A stretch of DNA of 64,000 bases from Paraliobacillus ryukyuensis (GCF_003315295.1 NZ_QNRI01000002.1:1-64000), one strand, 5' to 3'. Counted from the stretch's first letter, positions 45,296-55,460 are shown. The notes: generated from the sequence alone by a model not told the origin. Made by a program: numbers and translations.

Positions 45296-47044
45296 TTACA
45301 CATTAAAGTACGATATCGCCTTAGTTAAATCGACTGCATGAGCTTGTAACTCTGTCGCGTTAGAAGACACTTCTTCCAACTCATCTTTTTGATTAATCGA
45401 AGCGGATGTTGTTTGGTTAATGCCTTCAACAAATTCTTTTGATATCGTCGCAATAGTCGTGATTGCTTCATTAATACTCTTGTTGTGTGCATGCAAGCTA
45501 TTGATGTGTTCTGAAATTACTTGAATCGCTTGATCGGTATCTTCTAGTTCATGTTTAATAGTAGAGAAGTTCGCGCCGGTTTCTTGAATTTGTTGCTTTC
45601 CTATTGTTACCGTTTGATACCCAGTATTTAATTCTTGATATACACTAGCGGATTCTTCTTGAACTTTTCCAATTGTCGAAGTGATTTCTGTCACCGAATC
45701 ACTTACTTCTTGCGACAATTTTCTAACCTCTTGCGCAACGACAGCAAATCCTTTGCCATGTTCGCCAGCTCGTTCAGCTTCGATCGCTGCATTTAAGGAT
45801 AATAAGTTCGTTTGGGATGCAATTCCTTTGATAACGTCTACTAATGTGGTAATATGCTGCAGGCGATCATCAAATGCTTTCATCTTTTGTACCGATGTAT
45901 GTATAATTGCATCAATTTCTACCATCTTATCAATGGCTGTTTCCATGGTATGATTTCCTACTTGTGTAATTGATGTAATATGGGAAGAAGATTGTTTCAA
46001 TTTTTCTCCTTGTTCCGTAGCATCTGCCATTTTCTGATCAAATTGTTCAATTAAATCCTTCATATCACGCGTCAAGGTATCTTGTTTTTTCGAGATTTGT
46101 AATAGCTGTTCCATGGTTGCAGCTACTTCTTCACTGGATGCGACCACTTCTGAAGCTTGTCCATTCATTTGTATACTATTGGCTTCTACGTCTTGAGAGA
46201 GTGCATTAATTTTTGTAACCATCTTGTTGATTTCTGCTCGCATCACGTCAAATGAATCAAATAATTGCCCGATCTCATCATTCCCTTCATGCGAGATCAT
46301 TTGATTGGTTAAATCACCATTTGCCATTTGATTACTGAACGATACAGCTTCTTGTAATTGACCACGCAATCTTCGTCCAATCAAGTACATAATCGCACCG
46401 CTTATGAAGGTCGCTACTACAAAGGAAGCAGCTAGGATAATGAGAGCAAGAGTAACATTGGTTTGTGTTTGCGCTACTGTGTCCTCTCTTTGCTCTAAAA
46501 TTAACGTTCGGATATCTGTAAGAATGCTCCAGTTTTCTTCGCGCAATGTGGATATTTCCATACGAGCATCGGTATATATTTCTTCATCACCACGAACGAC
46601 AGAAGGGATGATGTCATTGGTGAATAATTGGTCCATCTTGTCATTATTCGCTTGAATCTTCGCTAATGATTCTTTTACGGTTGCATCATTTACTTGTGAA
46701 ACAACGTCTTGCAGTAAATTGTCTAGTTCGGTTCGTAACTCACGATAAGATGATTTATCTTCCGCGCGCAGAAAAGTGATGTAATCTGCGATTCGTATAT
46801 CTTTTTCGTGAATCAGTGATTGGATTTCTGTGACATTAACCGCCAAGTCACTATCGTGATTAATGTGGTTAACATCGCTAGTTAAATGATTGATATAAAT
46901 TCCGATAAAACCAGCCGCCACTAAATATAACATAAAGCTGATCGTAGCAGCAGACATCATTTTCTGATTGATGGATTGATTTCGCCAGTGAAAATGCTGA
47001 AACACACAAAATATTCGCTCCTTAATGGTGATAAGTAATTGCAT
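45296..47044 (-). CDS. Methyl-accepting chemotaxis protein
   Basis: 582 residues: short basic N-terminus, helix 1 (~30-52), a four-helix-bundle-type extracytoplasmic sensor (~53-205), helix 2 (~206-228), HAMP (~230-285), then the long cytoplasmic coiled coil with the signalling tip [41 protein letters not shown] near 395-435. The sensor resembles 4HB_MCP/CHASE3 domains. GGAGGATG is upstream of ATG 47044. Signals to CheA/CheW encoded elsewhere; ligand unknown. Confidence 0.92.
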   Translation of the reverse strand: MQLLITIKERIFCVFQHFHWRNQSINQKMMSAATISFMLYLVAAGFIGIYINHLTSDVNHINHDSDLAVNVTEIQSLIHEKDIRIADYITFLRAEDKSSYRELRTELDNLLQDVVSQVNDATVKESLAKIQANNDKMDQLFTNDIIPSVVRGDEEIYTDARMEISTLREENWSILTDIRTLILEQREDTVAQTQTNVTLALIILAASFVVATFISGAIMYLIGRRLRGQLQEAVSFSNQMANGDLTNQMISHEGNDEIGQLFDSFDVMRAEINKMVTKINALSQDVEANSIQMNGQASEVVASSEEVAATMEQLLQISKKQDTLTRDMKDLIEQFDQKMADATEQGEKLKQSSSHITSITQVGNHTMETAIDKMVEIDAIIHTSVQKMKAFDDRLQHITTLVDVIKGIASQTNLLSLNAAIEAERAGEHGKGFAVVAQEVRKLSQEVSDSVTEITSTIGKVQEESASVYQELNTGYQTVTIGKQQIQETGANFSTIKHELEDTDQAIQVISEHINSLHAHNKSINEAITTIATISKEFVEGINQTTSASINQKDELEEVSSNATELQAHAVDLTKAISYFNV

Positions 47045-47199
47045 GATAATATCATCCTCCTAAAAGTAGATCATTACCAACAAAATTGTATGCCAAATGT
47101 CCTAATTTTGCTATGTTATTGGGCATTCTTTACGTATTTTTTACATAGATGAATCAGTTTCATAATTCAATATTTGATTAGCAAATACGAATGATACTA

Positions 47200-47448
47200 C
47201 AGACTGAATGTAGCAGACTCCTTCGTTCAGTCTGCAAATGGGGTCGCTTTCCGAAGGCATCACCTGGCCCACAAGACGTAGGTCAGTTAGACGTTGTCAC
47301 ACGACGTGACGGTTTTAGTCTAACGTTCCTGCATTAACAAAAGTGGATCTTCGGTTGATGCGTTTCCTTCAGGATAAGGAACGCTTCGGCAGCAAATCAT
47401 CGCACGAAGAAAATAGTTTTTTATTTTCGAGGAGTCTCCCCCATTTGC
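47200..47448 (-). repeat. Dispersed repeat copy R4 (inverted)
   Basis: Closing stem GCAAATGGGG (47234-47243) with CCCCATTTGC (47439-47448), unlike the stems of other copies but still paired. Inner hairpin GTTAGACG (47286-47293) with GTCTAAC (47318-47324) around a GTCAC/GTGAC stem. A flanking inverted repeat CAGACTGAA / TTCAGTCTG lies at 47200-47234. A GCGTTTCCTT/AAGGAACGC hairpin lies at about 47358-47385. The GGCTGGGAC ends are not visible. Confidence 0.8.
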
Positions 47449-47711
47449 TTCCTTCACTTATGTGTAAAGAAAACATGTAAAAGAAATAGCCATGTAACAT
47501 TCGTGTTTTATAATTGTCAATGCAATTATGAAATTCACTCAGATAGCTAAAAATTGTCACAATCAGCAGAAGTAGATGATCGTTTAGTTGTAGACGAATT
47601 GTTTATCATTTATTTCAAAAGTGTAAATAAAGGAGGAAATCATCAATAAATATAGAAAAAAATGATGTGAACCACTTTTTGAAATAAGCAAAATCAAAGG
47701 AGAGAGTCGTT

Positions 47712-47930
47712 ATGAAAAAATTGTACATTAGGCAAAAACTATTCAGTTTAAGTGGCTCATTTACCGTCAAAGATCAGGATGAACAAGATAAGTATGTTAG
47801 CTAAGGCAGTTTTTTAAGTTCCCGAAGACATTTACCGTATAAAGATATGAATGAAAATGAAGGTGGAAAGATAACAAACAGCATATCAGGAGTTAAAACA
47901 AATAAAATATTAACAGTTTTTGTAAGGTGA
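47712..47930 (+). pseudogene. LURP-one-related (YxjI-like) protein remnant
   Basis: AAAGGAGAG and ATG 47712 begin MKKLYIRQKLFSLSGSFTVK, then DQDEQDKYVS and a stop at 47802. Beyond it, broken frames still resemble the family: EGSF(L)KFPKTF and MNENEGGKITNSISGVKTNK. The normal protein is about 160 residues. The start and ribosome site are intact but the body is scrambled by stops and small deletions. Confidence 0.6.
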
Positions 47931-47974
47931 TAGAAGATAGAGAAAGTTACATCGATTAAAGGAAGGGGAAAACC

Positions 47975-48499
47975 ATGTTAACTGCTATTATCAAGGGATT
48001 TTTGTTCATTGGTTTACCGGGCAGCGCACTGTATATATGTATTAAGTTAGTTACGAGAAAATTTTCTTCATTAAAGAAGGAACTAGTTGACCTAGCAATG
48101 GTATTATATGGACTAATTTTTGCTTATCTAGTTTGGTTTGATCGAGGTAGTGTGTTAGAAGAGCAATCTTACAATCTTATTCCATTTCAAACGATTACTT
48201 TTTATGTTGAGCAACTACTCCATGGTTCCATCAGGTTTTCTATCTTTTTGATCAACATGGTAGGGAATGTGGTAATAACTACCCCAATAGGATTGTGGTT
48301 AGCTTATAAGCGTTATCCGATGCACATAAGCTTGATCGCTGCGCTAGGTATTCCTGTTTTGTTAGAAGCAGGACAAATCTTTCTCCACCACATAGGTTAT
48401 GTTACTCGGACTGTAGATATTGATGATTGGATATTAAATTTTGTCGGTATTGCATTTGGCTACATCATCAGTAAACGCACTATCACGGATCACCATTAA
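47975..48499 (+). CDS. VanZ-family membrane protein
   Basis: 174 residues, five membrane helices. The VanZ motif is seen in NLIPFQTITFYVEQ near 70 and NMVGNVVITTPIGLWLA near 98, and in RTVDIDDWILNFVGIAFGYII near the end. VanZ itself gives low teicoplanin resistance by an unknown route; chromosomal homologues are of unknown role. AAGGAAGGGG precedes ATG 47975. Confidence 0.85.
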   Translation: MLTAIIKGFLFIGLPGSALYICIKLVTRKFSSLKKELVDLAMVLYGLIFAYLVWFDRGSVLEEQSYNLIPFQTITFYVEQLLHGSIRFSIFLINMVGNVVITTPIGLWLAYKRYPMHISLIAALGIPVLLEAGQIFLHHIGYVTRTVDIDDWILNFVGIAFGYIISKRTITDHH

Positions 48500-48746
48500 T
48501 TCTTCCTCCATTTCTACATCATTGTTTCGTACGCTCCCTCCTCCTAGAAAACAATTATTTTCTCTCCTCTTCACCCTATCTACTCCACCTGTCAAACCCA
48601 AAATTCATTAACAATGTCACAATAAGGGTAATTGTCCGACCCAATAGTAAATTTATTCAATTAGATGATTACAACAAAATAAACTTATTAACAATTATCA
48701 ATATTAACTTGTACGTATATGTATTTTTGTTTATAATAAAGTCATA

Positions 48747-48760
48747 AGAAAGCGTTTTAA
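48747..48760 (+). promoter_or_regulatory. CcpA (cre)-like site upstream of the ribulokinase gene
   Basis: AAGAAAGCGTTTTA, an imperfect cre with intact AAAGCGTTTT core, lies 36 bp before the start codon, close enough to block transcription or elongation. Confidence 0.4.
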
Positions 48761-48795
48761 TTATTGGTGGTTACTTAAAGGTGGGGGGAATGAAA

Positions 48796-50394
48796 ATGAG
48801 CGAAATGAACAAACAGGCGATTCAGAATGGGGAAACATTTTTAGGTATTGAATTTGGCTCAACACGAATTAAAGCGGTACTAATTGGTCCAGATCACACC
48901 CCGATTGCATCGGGTGGCCATGATTGGGAAAACAGTTATGTTGCTAATATTTGGACGTATGACACGGCAGAAGTGTGGAAAGGTCTACAAGATAGTTATC
49001 AAAAAATGGCTGCCTCTGTCAAAGAGCAGTATGGCCTTGCGTTGAGCAAAATTGGTGGAATCGGTTTTAGTGCGATGATGCATGGTTACATGGTGTTTGG
49101 AGCGGATGATGAATTACTTGTTCCATTCCGTACCTGGCGAAATAACATTACAGACCAAGCTTCAAATGAACTAACCAACCTATTTAACTATCAGATTCCA
49201 CAACGTTGGAGCATTGCACATTTGTATCAAGCAATACTTAATAAAGAATCACATGTTTCGGATATTACATTTCAGACCACATTAGCAGGGTACGTTCATT
49301 GGAAACTGACGGGTCAAAAAGTACTTGGTGTCGGTGAATCCTCTGGTATGTTCCCGATTGATGTAGAAACGAAAACATTTAACCAAACCATGGTTGATCA
49401 ATTTAATACATTAGTAGAAGCAGAAAATCTTCCTTGGAAACTGGAAGACATTTTCCCGCAAGTGAAGGTAGCCGGCGAGGATGCAGGTGTACTTTCCGAA
49501 GAAGGAGCTACTTTATTAGATCCGACGGGTACATTAGAAGCAGGTATCCCATTATGTCCCCCAGAAGGGGATGCAGGTACTGGGATGGTAGCAACCAATA
49601 GTGTTGCGAAGCGCACTGGTAACGTATCGGCGGGAACTTCTGTATTTGCCATGGTTGTATTAGAAAAACCATTGGAAAAATTGCACACAGAAATTGATCT
49701 TGTGACCACGCCATCTGGCCACTTAGTTGCGATGGCACATTCAAATAATTGCACATCTGACTTAAATGCATGGCTCGATTTATTTTCTGAGTATTCCGGT
49801 ATAATGGGCTTTGAAATAAGCAAAAATGAGTTGTATAGCAAAATGTTTAACTTAGCATTAGAAGGGGACCATGATGGAGGCGGCTTACTCGCTTATGGTT
49901 ACTTATCCGGCGAGCACATGACGCACTTTGAAGAAGGGCGTCCATTATTTGTTCGCTCTTCTAATAGTAACTTTAATCTAGCAAACTTTATGCGTACCCA
50001 TTTATACTCCGCATTAGGTGCGATGAAAATCGGTATGGATATTTTAATGAAGGAAGAAAAAGTAGAACTAGATGAAATGCTTGGTCATGGAGGTTTATTT
50101 AAAACCAAAGGGGTTGGACAAAAAATCATGGCAGCCTCATTGAACACGCCGGTATCGTTAATGGAAACAGCTGGAGAAGGTGGTGCATGGGGAATTGCAC
50201 TACTGGCATCTTATATGAAGAACAAAGCTATCAATCAATCATTAGAAGATTATTTAAATGAAAAAGTGTTCGACAGTCAACAAGTTGAAACAATCGCTCC
50301 TCACCCAAAAGACGTGCAAGGTTTTGAGATGTTTATTAAAAGATATAAAGAAGGTTTACCAATTGAGCGAGCAGCGGTTAATTATTTAAATTAA
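48796..50394 (+). CDS. araB: L-ribulokinase, Lactobacillus AraB type (FGGY kinase)
   Basis: 532 residues of the FGGY carbohydrate kinase family. Phosphate-binding [15 protein letters not shown] near 15-30; [12 protein letters not shown] near 92; [11 protein letters not shown] substrate loop near 114; second-domain [14 protein letters not shown] near 276 and [11 protein letters not shown] near 455. From memory the wording closely follows Lactobacillus AraB rather than B. subtilis AraB. ATG 48796 is 7 nt after a G6 run; upstream GTG and ATG overlap that site. No araA or araD lies beside it, so it would act with enzymes encoded elsewhere; the two arabinanases downstream fit arabinose use. Confidence 0.78.
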   Translation: MSEMNKQAIQNGETFLGIEFGSTRIKAVLIGPDHTPIASGGHDWENSYVANIWTYDTAEVWKGLQDSYQKMAASVKEQYGLALSKIGGIGFSAMMHGYMVFGADDELLVPFRTWRNNITDQASNELTNLFNYQIPQRWSIAHLYQAILNKESHVSDITFQTTLAGYVHWKLTGQKVLGVGESSGMFPIDVETKTFNQTMVDQFNTLVEAENLPWKLEDIFPQVKVAGEDAGVLSEEGATLLDPTGTLEAGIPLCPPEGDAGTGMVATNSVAKRTGNVSAGTSVFAMVVLEKPLEKLHTEIDLVTTPSGHLVAMAHSNNCTSDLNAWLDLFSEYSGIMGFEISKNELYSKMFNLALEGDHDGGGLLAYGYLSGEHMTHFEEGRPLFVRSSNSNFNLANFMRTHLYSALGAMKIGMDILMKEEKVELDEMLGHGGLFKTKGVGQKIMAASLNTPVSLMETAGEGGAWGIALLASYMKNKAINQSLEDYLNEKVFDSQQVETIAPHPKDVQGFEMFIKRYKEGLPIERAAVNYLN

Positions 50395-50407
50395 ATACAG
50401 AATATAA

Positions 50408-50439
50408 AGATAGAAAACATTTGTTTTCTATCTTTTTTT
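50408..50439 (+). terminator. Terminator of the ribulokinase gene
   Basis: AGATAGAAAAC / GTTTTCTATCT (50408-50418, 50423-50433) followed by TTTTTT. Confidence 0.9.
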
Positions 50440-50516
50440 ATGTAAAGCTAATAATAATACATAACGAGCAACGAGAGCACCTGCTGCATGAATAGTCTAA
50501 ATAAAAGAGGTATCCC

Positions 50517-52085
50517 ATGAATACGAATATAACCGCGTTTGTCTCACTAATTAGCATCTCAGCTGTATTAAATCTATTTCTAGCTATCTATGTAGTAAAG
50601 AAAAAAAGTTACTATAGAAGCATTGCAACGACTTTTAGTATGTACATTGGGTCAATTACGATCTACTGTCTTGCAGCAGCTTTTGGTTTACTTTCTACCT
50701 CAATAGAACAATTGAAATTATGGACAACAATACAATATATCGGAATCGCTTTTGCCCCTATACTGGGGTTGTTCTTTGTTATGCAGTATTTAGGTCGAAA
50801 AGTGAACCGAAAAAGATATCTAATCTTTCTAGTGATACCTATAATCACCTTGTTATTGGTAGCCACAAATGACTTGCACCATTTGTATTATCGTGTTTAT
50901 GAAGCTCACCCATATCTTGGATTACCCTATATCCAATTAGAAATAGGGATAGGGTATGTCATACATGGTATCTATACGTTTTCCTGCATGTTAGCCGGGC
51001 TATATGTGATTTTAGCAAATTGGAAAGAAACAAGTGCAACCTATCGTCCGCAATTGGTAGCGCTAATCATTGGTCAGCTGATTCCAATGGTAGCAGCGTT
51101 TATTTATTTGCTTGTTGGCACTGCTCCAGGTATTGATCCAGTCCCGATGGTTTTGTGGATTTCCTCCCTTTTATATCTATGGGCTATGAATAACTCGAAG
51201 ATGTTTACCGTCATTCCAATTGCAAAAGATACCATTTTTCAAAGTATGAATGATGGCGTGCTAGTTTTAGACGAATCTTATCGTTTAATCGAGTTTAATA
51301 AAGCAGGCCAACAAATGTTTCCTGGATTAACAAAAGACATGCTTGGCGTTAACTTTTATAATTTATGGCGAGACCTTTACGACGAAGTATTCCCTTGTAC
51401 CTTAGATCAGTCCCCTTTGACTAAAGAAATTCATGTTGATCAACATGGTACTATTTATCAAATGCGAACGAGTTGTCTCGGTGTATCGAAGCAACACAAT
51501 GGTATTGTCATGCTTTTTACTGATATTACAGAAATGAAAAAGCTACAATTCCAGCTTGAGCATATCGCTTATTATGATGAGCTTACACAGGTGTTAAATC
51601 GTCGAGCGTTTTTTCAGCATTGTCTATCTGAATTTTTACAAGCCAAAGAAACTGGTACGCCATATACAGCGATTTTAATGGATATCGATCATTTTAAACG
51701 TATTAATGATTTTTATGGACATGACATTGGCGACGTTGTATTACAGGAAGTAGTACAAGCGTGTAAGCAACAAATTGGCAACAATGCATTATTTGCTCGA
51801 TATGGGGGAGAAGAATTTGTTGTAGCAGTTCGTGCAGATGCGGCGGAGGCCTTCACACTTGCAGAACAAATGCGTCAAACATTGGAACATCATGCCGTAC
51901 CTATTGATAATACCAACTTGTTGGTTACGTTTAGTATAGGAATTGCACAAGCCACTGGAGACGAAGCCGAGACACTTCGTCAATTGTTAAAACGGGCAGA
52001 TACCGCGCTTTATGAGGCCAAAAATAATGGTCGAAACCAAGTGAGAATTGAGGGAGAGAACGCTAAGTCATTGCACTTGTACTAG
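50517..52085 (+). CDS. 7TM sensor--PAS--GGDEF diguanylate cyclase
   Basis: 522 residues: seven or so N-terminal helices (1-~220) of the 7TM histidine-kinase N-terminal type, a PAS domain (~235-345, MNDGVLVLDESYRLIEFNKAG), and a GGDEF domain (~355-515) with active motif RYGGEEF near 425. It should make cyclic di-GMP from two GTP. The product-inhibition RxxD site five residues before the motif is absent (QIGN instead), so feedback control is unlikely. Start ATG 50517 with AGAGGT upstream. Transcribed alone. Confidence 0.9.
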   Translation: MNTNITAFVSLISISAVLNLFLAIYVVKKKSYYRSIATTFSMYIGSITIYCLAAAFGLLSTSIEQLKLWTTIQYIGIAFAPILGLFFVMQYLGRKVNRKRYLIFLVIPIITLLLVATNDLHHLYYRVYEAHPYLGLPYIQLEIGIGYVIHGIYTFSCMLAGLYVILANWKETSATYRPQLVALIIGQLIPMVAAFIYLLVGTAPGIDPVPMVLWISSLLYLWAMNNSKMFTVIPIAKDTIFQSMNDGVLVLDESYRLIEFNKAGQQMFPGLTKDMLGVNFYNLWRDLYDEVFPCTLDQSPLTKEIHVDQHGTIYQMRTSCLGVSKQHNGIVMLFTDITEMKKLQFQLEHIAYYDELTQVLNRRAFFQHCLSEFLQAKETGTPYTAILMDIDHFKRINDFYGHDIGDVVLQEVVQACKQQIGNNALFARYGGEEFVVAVRADAAEAFTLAEQMRQTLEHHAVPIDNTNLLVTFSIGIAQATGDEAETLRQLLKRADTALYEAKNNGRNQVRIEGENAKSLHLY

Positions 52086-52322
52086 AAGATATATTTAAAA
52101 AATAGCGTAGCGAAATTTATAATAATCAATCTAATTTTTGATAAAACGAGTGGATTGTTGTTTCTATCTTTGCTGATCCGATTAACTGACTAAAGGCAGG
52201 GTAAAAGTGACTTCATCAGCAGTTTATTCATCAACCACATGTCAACAAATAATGGAGTTGTTCACTCCCATTTGTAACCAAATTTTTAGTCGAGTTAAGT
52301 AGTAAAAAATTGATAATAAGCG

Positions 52323-52358
52323 AATGGTATTGTAGTTACGTAGCCAATACCATTTTTT
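52323..52358 (+). terminator. Terminator-like hairpin
   Basis: AATGGTATTG / CAATACCATT (52323-52332, 52345-52354) followed by TTTTTT. It lies 238 bp after the GGDEF gene, with no recognised gene between (52086-52322). Confidence 0.7.
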
Positions 52359-52444
52359 ATGTTAATTACATGAAATCAGACTAAGGTGATAACTCATAGC
52401 TTAAGATAGTTGAGTTAAACATTTTACAATATATTCAAAACTAT

Positions 52445-52458
52445 TGATAGCGCTTACA
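52445..52458 (+). promoter_or_regulatory. cre site upstream of the arabinanase gene
   Basis: TGATAGCGCTTACA is a full match to the cre consensus TGWNANCGNTNWCA, 66 bp before the start codon. Glucose repression by CcpA is inferred. Confidence 0.75.
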
Positions 52459-52524
52459 TTTTGTGGTTTAATAAGATTGTGAAAGAAAAATTTGTAAACG
52501 AATAATAGGGAGGGGTTTTTATTA

Positions 52525-53493
52525 ATGGTATCCAAGTGGAAAGTACTAAGACGTTCATTGCTGCTATCTAGTTTGTTTCTTTTCTGTATTATCCCTACTG
52601 CATCCGCCCAATTTTGGGATCTATCTGGGGACACGATGTTACATGACCCGTCGATCACAAAAGAAGGGAATACGTGGTGGGCTTTTGGAACTGGAGAAGT
52701 AAATAAAAATGGGATACGTGTTATGGTGTCTAATAACGGTTCTTACTGGTCACCAACCCCTGTGATTTTCCCGTCACCATTATCATGGTGGAAAAATTAT
52801 GTACCTACCCATGAAACGAATCAATGGGCACCTGACATACAATACTATAATGGAAGGTATTGGTTGTTTTACTCTGTATCATCGTTCGGCTCAAAAAATT
52901 CATTGATCGGCTTGACGTCAACAACAAGTATTCAATCAGGTAATTGGCGAGATGATGGTTTAGTTATCCGATCGACTATGAACAATAATTTTAATGCAAT
53001 TGATGGTGACTTAGTCATTGATGTGAGCGGTGAGCCTTGGTTATCATTTGGTTCATTCTGGAGTGGCATTAAACTAGTAAAATTAGATAAGTATACAATG
53101 AAACCGACTGGAAACATTCATTCCATTGCAGCTCGACCAAATCACCCAGAACATGCGATTGAGGCGCCAAATATTACGTATCGAAATGGATATTATTATC
53201 TCTTTGTATCATTTGATCACTGCTGTCAAGGAGTGAATAGTGATTATAAAATCGCAGTTGGTAGATCAAGACAAGTTACCGGACCATACTATGACCGAAA
53301 TGGGGTAAATATGTTACAAGGAGGAGGAACAATTCTTGATGCAGGTAATGAGCGGTGGAGAGGACCAGGGCACCAAGATGTATATAATAATAATGTAATT
53401 GTACGACATGCTTATGATGCAGAGAATAACGGGGTTCCAAGGCTATTAATCAATGATTTGTATTGGGATTCTGCTGGGTGGCCGACTTATTAA
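52525..53493 (+). CDS. Secreted endo-alpha-1,5-L-arabinanase, GH43
   Basis: 322 residues with a signal peptide cut after TASA (residue 28). A five-bladed GH43 propeller follows: base Asp41 in MLHDPSITKEG, pKa-modulating Asp in NAIDGDLVIDV near 155, acid Glu in AIEAPNITYRNGYYYLF near 213, and WAPDIQYYNGRYWLFYS near 93. Matches AbnA-type single-domain arabinanases that cut linear arabinan outside the cell. GGGAGGGG precedes ATG 52525. Products would feed the arabinose pathway represented by araB at 48796. Confidence 0.92.
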   Translation: MVSKWKVLRRSLLLSSLFLFCIIPTASAQFWDLSGDTMLHDPSITKEGNTWWAFGTGEVNKNGIRVMVSNNGSYWSPTPVIFPSPLSWWKNYVPTHETNQWAPDIQYYNGRYWLFYSVSSFGSKNSLIGLTSTTSIQSGNWRDDGLVIRSTMNNNFNAIDGDLVIDVSGEPWLSFGSFWSGIKLVKLDKYTMKPTGNIHSIAARPNHPEHAIEAPNITYRNGYYYLFVSFDHCCQGVNSDYKIAVGRSRQVTGPYYDRNGVNMLQGGGTILDAGNERWRGPGHQDVYNNNVIVRHAYDAENNGVPRLLINDLYWDSAGWPTY

Positions 53494-53511
53494 CCAAGAT
53501 AAGAAAGATGA

Positions 53512-53698
53512 GGTTGAGACATAACTAAATCAGAAGAACTAGAGTCCGAACAATGTGAACCAAGCGTAGGCAAAATACGCAGACTCCTGTGGGCCCAAGT
53601 ATGTGCCCGTGGAAAGCGAAATATTTTGCCTAAGTGCTATTATGGTGCACTCTTTAATGTTCGGATTTTTTCTATTCAGTTACGCTTTTGTCCTAGTC
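53512..53698 (+). repeat. Dispersed repeat copy R5 (short core)
   Basis: Ends GGTTGAGACATAAC (53512-53525) and GCTTTTGTCCTAGTC (53684-53698) are degenerate versions of the family ends. TCCGAACA (53545-53552) pairs with TGTTCGGA (53658-53665), which is followed by TTTTTT. The core is closed by AGGCAAAATA (53568-53577) with TATTTTGCCT (53622-53631). The inner GTTAGACG hairpin is deleted. Confidence 0.8.
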
Positions 53699-53733
53699 GC
53701 AATCTTTTATTAGTAGTGGTTACAAAAAATAAA

Positions 53734-53865
53734 TCGTAATAATTACTGTTTACAAATATGAAGAAGCAGGCTATAATATTAAAGCGAACCGTAATAATTA
53801 CGATTGATGTAAATATATTGTATTGGTTACCATATTTTTTGGTGAATAAATCGTAAACATTATTA
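53734..53865 (+). promoter_or_regulatory. Sigma-A promoter with two or three Zur boxes
   Basis: Promoter TTTACA (53749-53754), 17-bp spacer, TATAAT (53772-53777). Zur boxes (TCGTAAT-N-ATTACGA): TCGTAATAATTACTG at 53734-53748, CCGTAATAATTACGA at 53789-53803, and a weaker TCGTAAACATTATTA at 53851-53865. The two best sites bracket the promoter, so Zur with zinc should shut it off tightly. Confidence 0.85.
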
Positions 53866-53889
53866 TTTGAAAAAAGGAGGTAAACACAC

Positions 53890-54159
53890 ATGGCAAAAAA
53901 ATCTAAGATTGCTAAAGAGAAGAAGCGTGAAGTAATGGTTGAACGCTATGCAGAGCTAAGAAGAGAACTGAAAGAAAAAGGCGATTATGAAGCGTTACGC
54001 AAGCTTCCACGAGATTCTTCTCCAACCCGAGTGAAACGTCGCTGTGAAGTAACTGGTAGACCAAGAGGTTATATGCGTAAATTTAACATGTCACGAATTG
54101 CATTTAGAGAATATGCACATAAAGGCCAATTGCCTGGTGTCAAAAAAGCAAGCTGGTAA
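53890..54159 (+). CDS. rpsN2: Alternative (zinc-free) ribosomal protein S14
   Basis: 89 residues of the longer C-minus S14 form: it has one Cys ([16 protein letters not shown]) and lacks the two CxxC zinc pairs of the housekeeping form. It replaces zinc-binding S14 in the 30S subunit when zinc is scarce. AAAGGAGG is 9 nt before ATG 53890. It leads an operon with the zinc-binding lipoprotein gene under Zur boxes, as B. subtilis RpsNB (YhzA) is Zur-controlled. Confidence 0.93.
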   Translation: MAKKSKIAKEKKREVMVERYAELRRELKEKGDYEALRKLPRDSSPTRVKRRCEVTGRPRGYMRKFNMSRIAFREYAHKGQLPGVKKASW

Positions 54160-54201
54160 TTGGGACTTTTATATTAAAATTGTATTAGGGAGTGGAGACA
54201 A

Positions 54202-55284
54202 TTGAACAAACGTTGGAATATAATCGCAGTGTTAGGTATCATTGCAATTTTAATCTTAGGAGCATGTGGTGGACAAGCAGCTGAAGAGAGTGCTTCAAAT
54301 GAATCTGAATCAGATACTGACGCTGCAGTTGAATCAAACGAAGAAACTTTACAAGTTTACACAACGCTTTACCCGTTAGCTTATTTTGCTAATGAAATCG
54401 GTGGAGATCATGTTAATGCGGAATCTATTTTACCGCTTGGAGCAGATGCTCATACTTACGAGCCAACTTCAAAAACAATGGTGGATATTGCAGAAGCAGA
54501 CGCTTTTATCTACAATGGTGCAGGTATGGAAGCATATGCAGAATCCATTACAGATGCTTTATCTGGAGAAGATGTTAGCATTTTAGAAGCGTCAGAAGGA
54601 ATTTCTTTAATTGACCATTCAGAAGAACATGCCCACGGCCACGAGGAAGAAGGTCATGATCATGCAGAAGGTGAAGACCACGGCCACGAGGAAGAAGGTC
54701 ACGATCATGCAGAAAGTGAAGACCGTGATCATGCAGAAGAAGGTCACCACCATCATGGGGACAAAGATCCACATGTATGGTTAGATCCAATTCGTGCGAT
54801 CAGCTTGGCTGAGAATATTAAAAATACATTAGTGGAATTACAACCAGATTCGAAAGATGAATTTGAAGCGAACTTCGAAGATCTTAAAACAAGATTAGAA
54901 GAATTAGATACAGACTTCCATAACACATTGGAAAGTGCTCCGAGAAATGAAATTTTAGTTACCCATGCAGGTTATGGCTATTGGGCGAGTGCTTACGGTA
55001 TTGAGCAGTTAGCTATTTCTGGACTGTCTCCATCTACTGAACCATCACAGAAAAAATTGCAAGAATTAGTAGATACAGTGAAAGAACACAACATTCGCTA
55101 TTTACTATTTGAACAAAATGTCGAACCAAAAGTTGCTCGAGTGATCCAAGATGAAACAAATGTAGAATCCTTATATATCCATAACTTATCTGTTTTAACA
55201 GAAGAAGATGTGGATAATAATGAAGATTACTTTACGCTGATGAATCGAAATCTAGATACTATTAAGATGGCTTTACAAGAATAA
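54202..55284 (+). CDS. znuA: Zinc ABC transporter substrate-binding lipoprotein (ZnuA/AdcA type)
   Basis: 360 residues. Lipoprotein signal ends LILGAC (Cys22). Cluster A-I metal-binding fold with ligand His in GADAHTYEPT near 76, a His in DPHVWLDP near 190, a His in VTHAGYGYWA near 254 and Glu/Asp near 325. Between strands 3 and 4 is a His/Glu/Asp-rich zinc-scavenging loop (about 132-185) with repeated HGHEEEGHDHAEGED units. Start is TTG 54202 with GGAG upstream. Same transcript as rpsN2. The permease and ATPase genes are not adjacent. Confidence 0.92.
   Translation: MNKRWNIIAVLGIIAILILGACGGQAAEESASNESESDTDAAVESNEETLQVYTTLYPLAYFANEIGGDHVNAESILPLGADAHTYEPTSKTMVDIAEADAFIYNGAGMEAYAESITDALSGEDVSILEASEGISLIDHSEEHAHGHEEEGHDHAEGEDHGHEEEGHDHAESEDRDHAEEGHHHHGDKDPHVWLDPIRAISLAENIKNTLVELQPDSKDEFEANFEDLKTRLEELDTDFHNTLESAPRNEILVTHAGYGYWASAYGIEQLAISGLSPSTEPSQKKLQELVDTVKEHNIRYLLFEQNVEPKVARVIQDETNVESLYIHNLSVLTEEDVDNNEDYFTLMNRNLDTIKMALQE
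54634..54723 (+). repeat. 45-bp tandem repeat coding for the zinc-binding loop
   Basis: Two nearly identical 45-bp units (54634-54678, 54679-54723), plus a partial third with GATCATGCAGAAG. Each codes 15 residues rich in His, Glu and Asp. Copy number could vary by slippage. Confidence 0.85.
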
Positions 55285-55294
55285 TAAACAATGA

Positions 55295-55406
55295 GGCTGA
55301 CACAAAAGTAAAATGAAATACTCAAAAAACGACTGTTAGATATTTAATGATATCTAACAGTCGTTTTTGGTTGGTGAGGATAATGAAGTAACTGGAAAAA
55401 TGCGAC
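55295..55406 (+). repeat. Dispersed repeat copy R6 (left part only)
   Basis: GGCTGACACAAAAG end (55295-55308), the terminator hairpin, then AACTGGAAAAATGCGAC (55390-55406), the 5' strand of a core stem like that of R3. The rest of the core and the right end are missing. Confidence 0.7.
55329..55368 (+). terminator. Terminator after znuA (inside repeat R6)
   Basis: A perfect 15-bp stem, ACGACTGTTAGATAT / ATATCTAACAGTCGT (55329-55343, 55350-55364), followed by TTTTT. It lies 45 bp beyond znuA, so the repeat appears to serve as the operon's terminator. Confidence 0.88.
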
Positions 55407-55460
55407 CCTTTAGTGGGAACAACAAGTGTTATTGACAAATACCAATATTTATTTAAGAAA

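Noticed and set aside
47369-47560. 63-codon minus-strand open frame
   Set aside because: Falls largely within repeat R4 and has no ribosome site or recognisable protein features.
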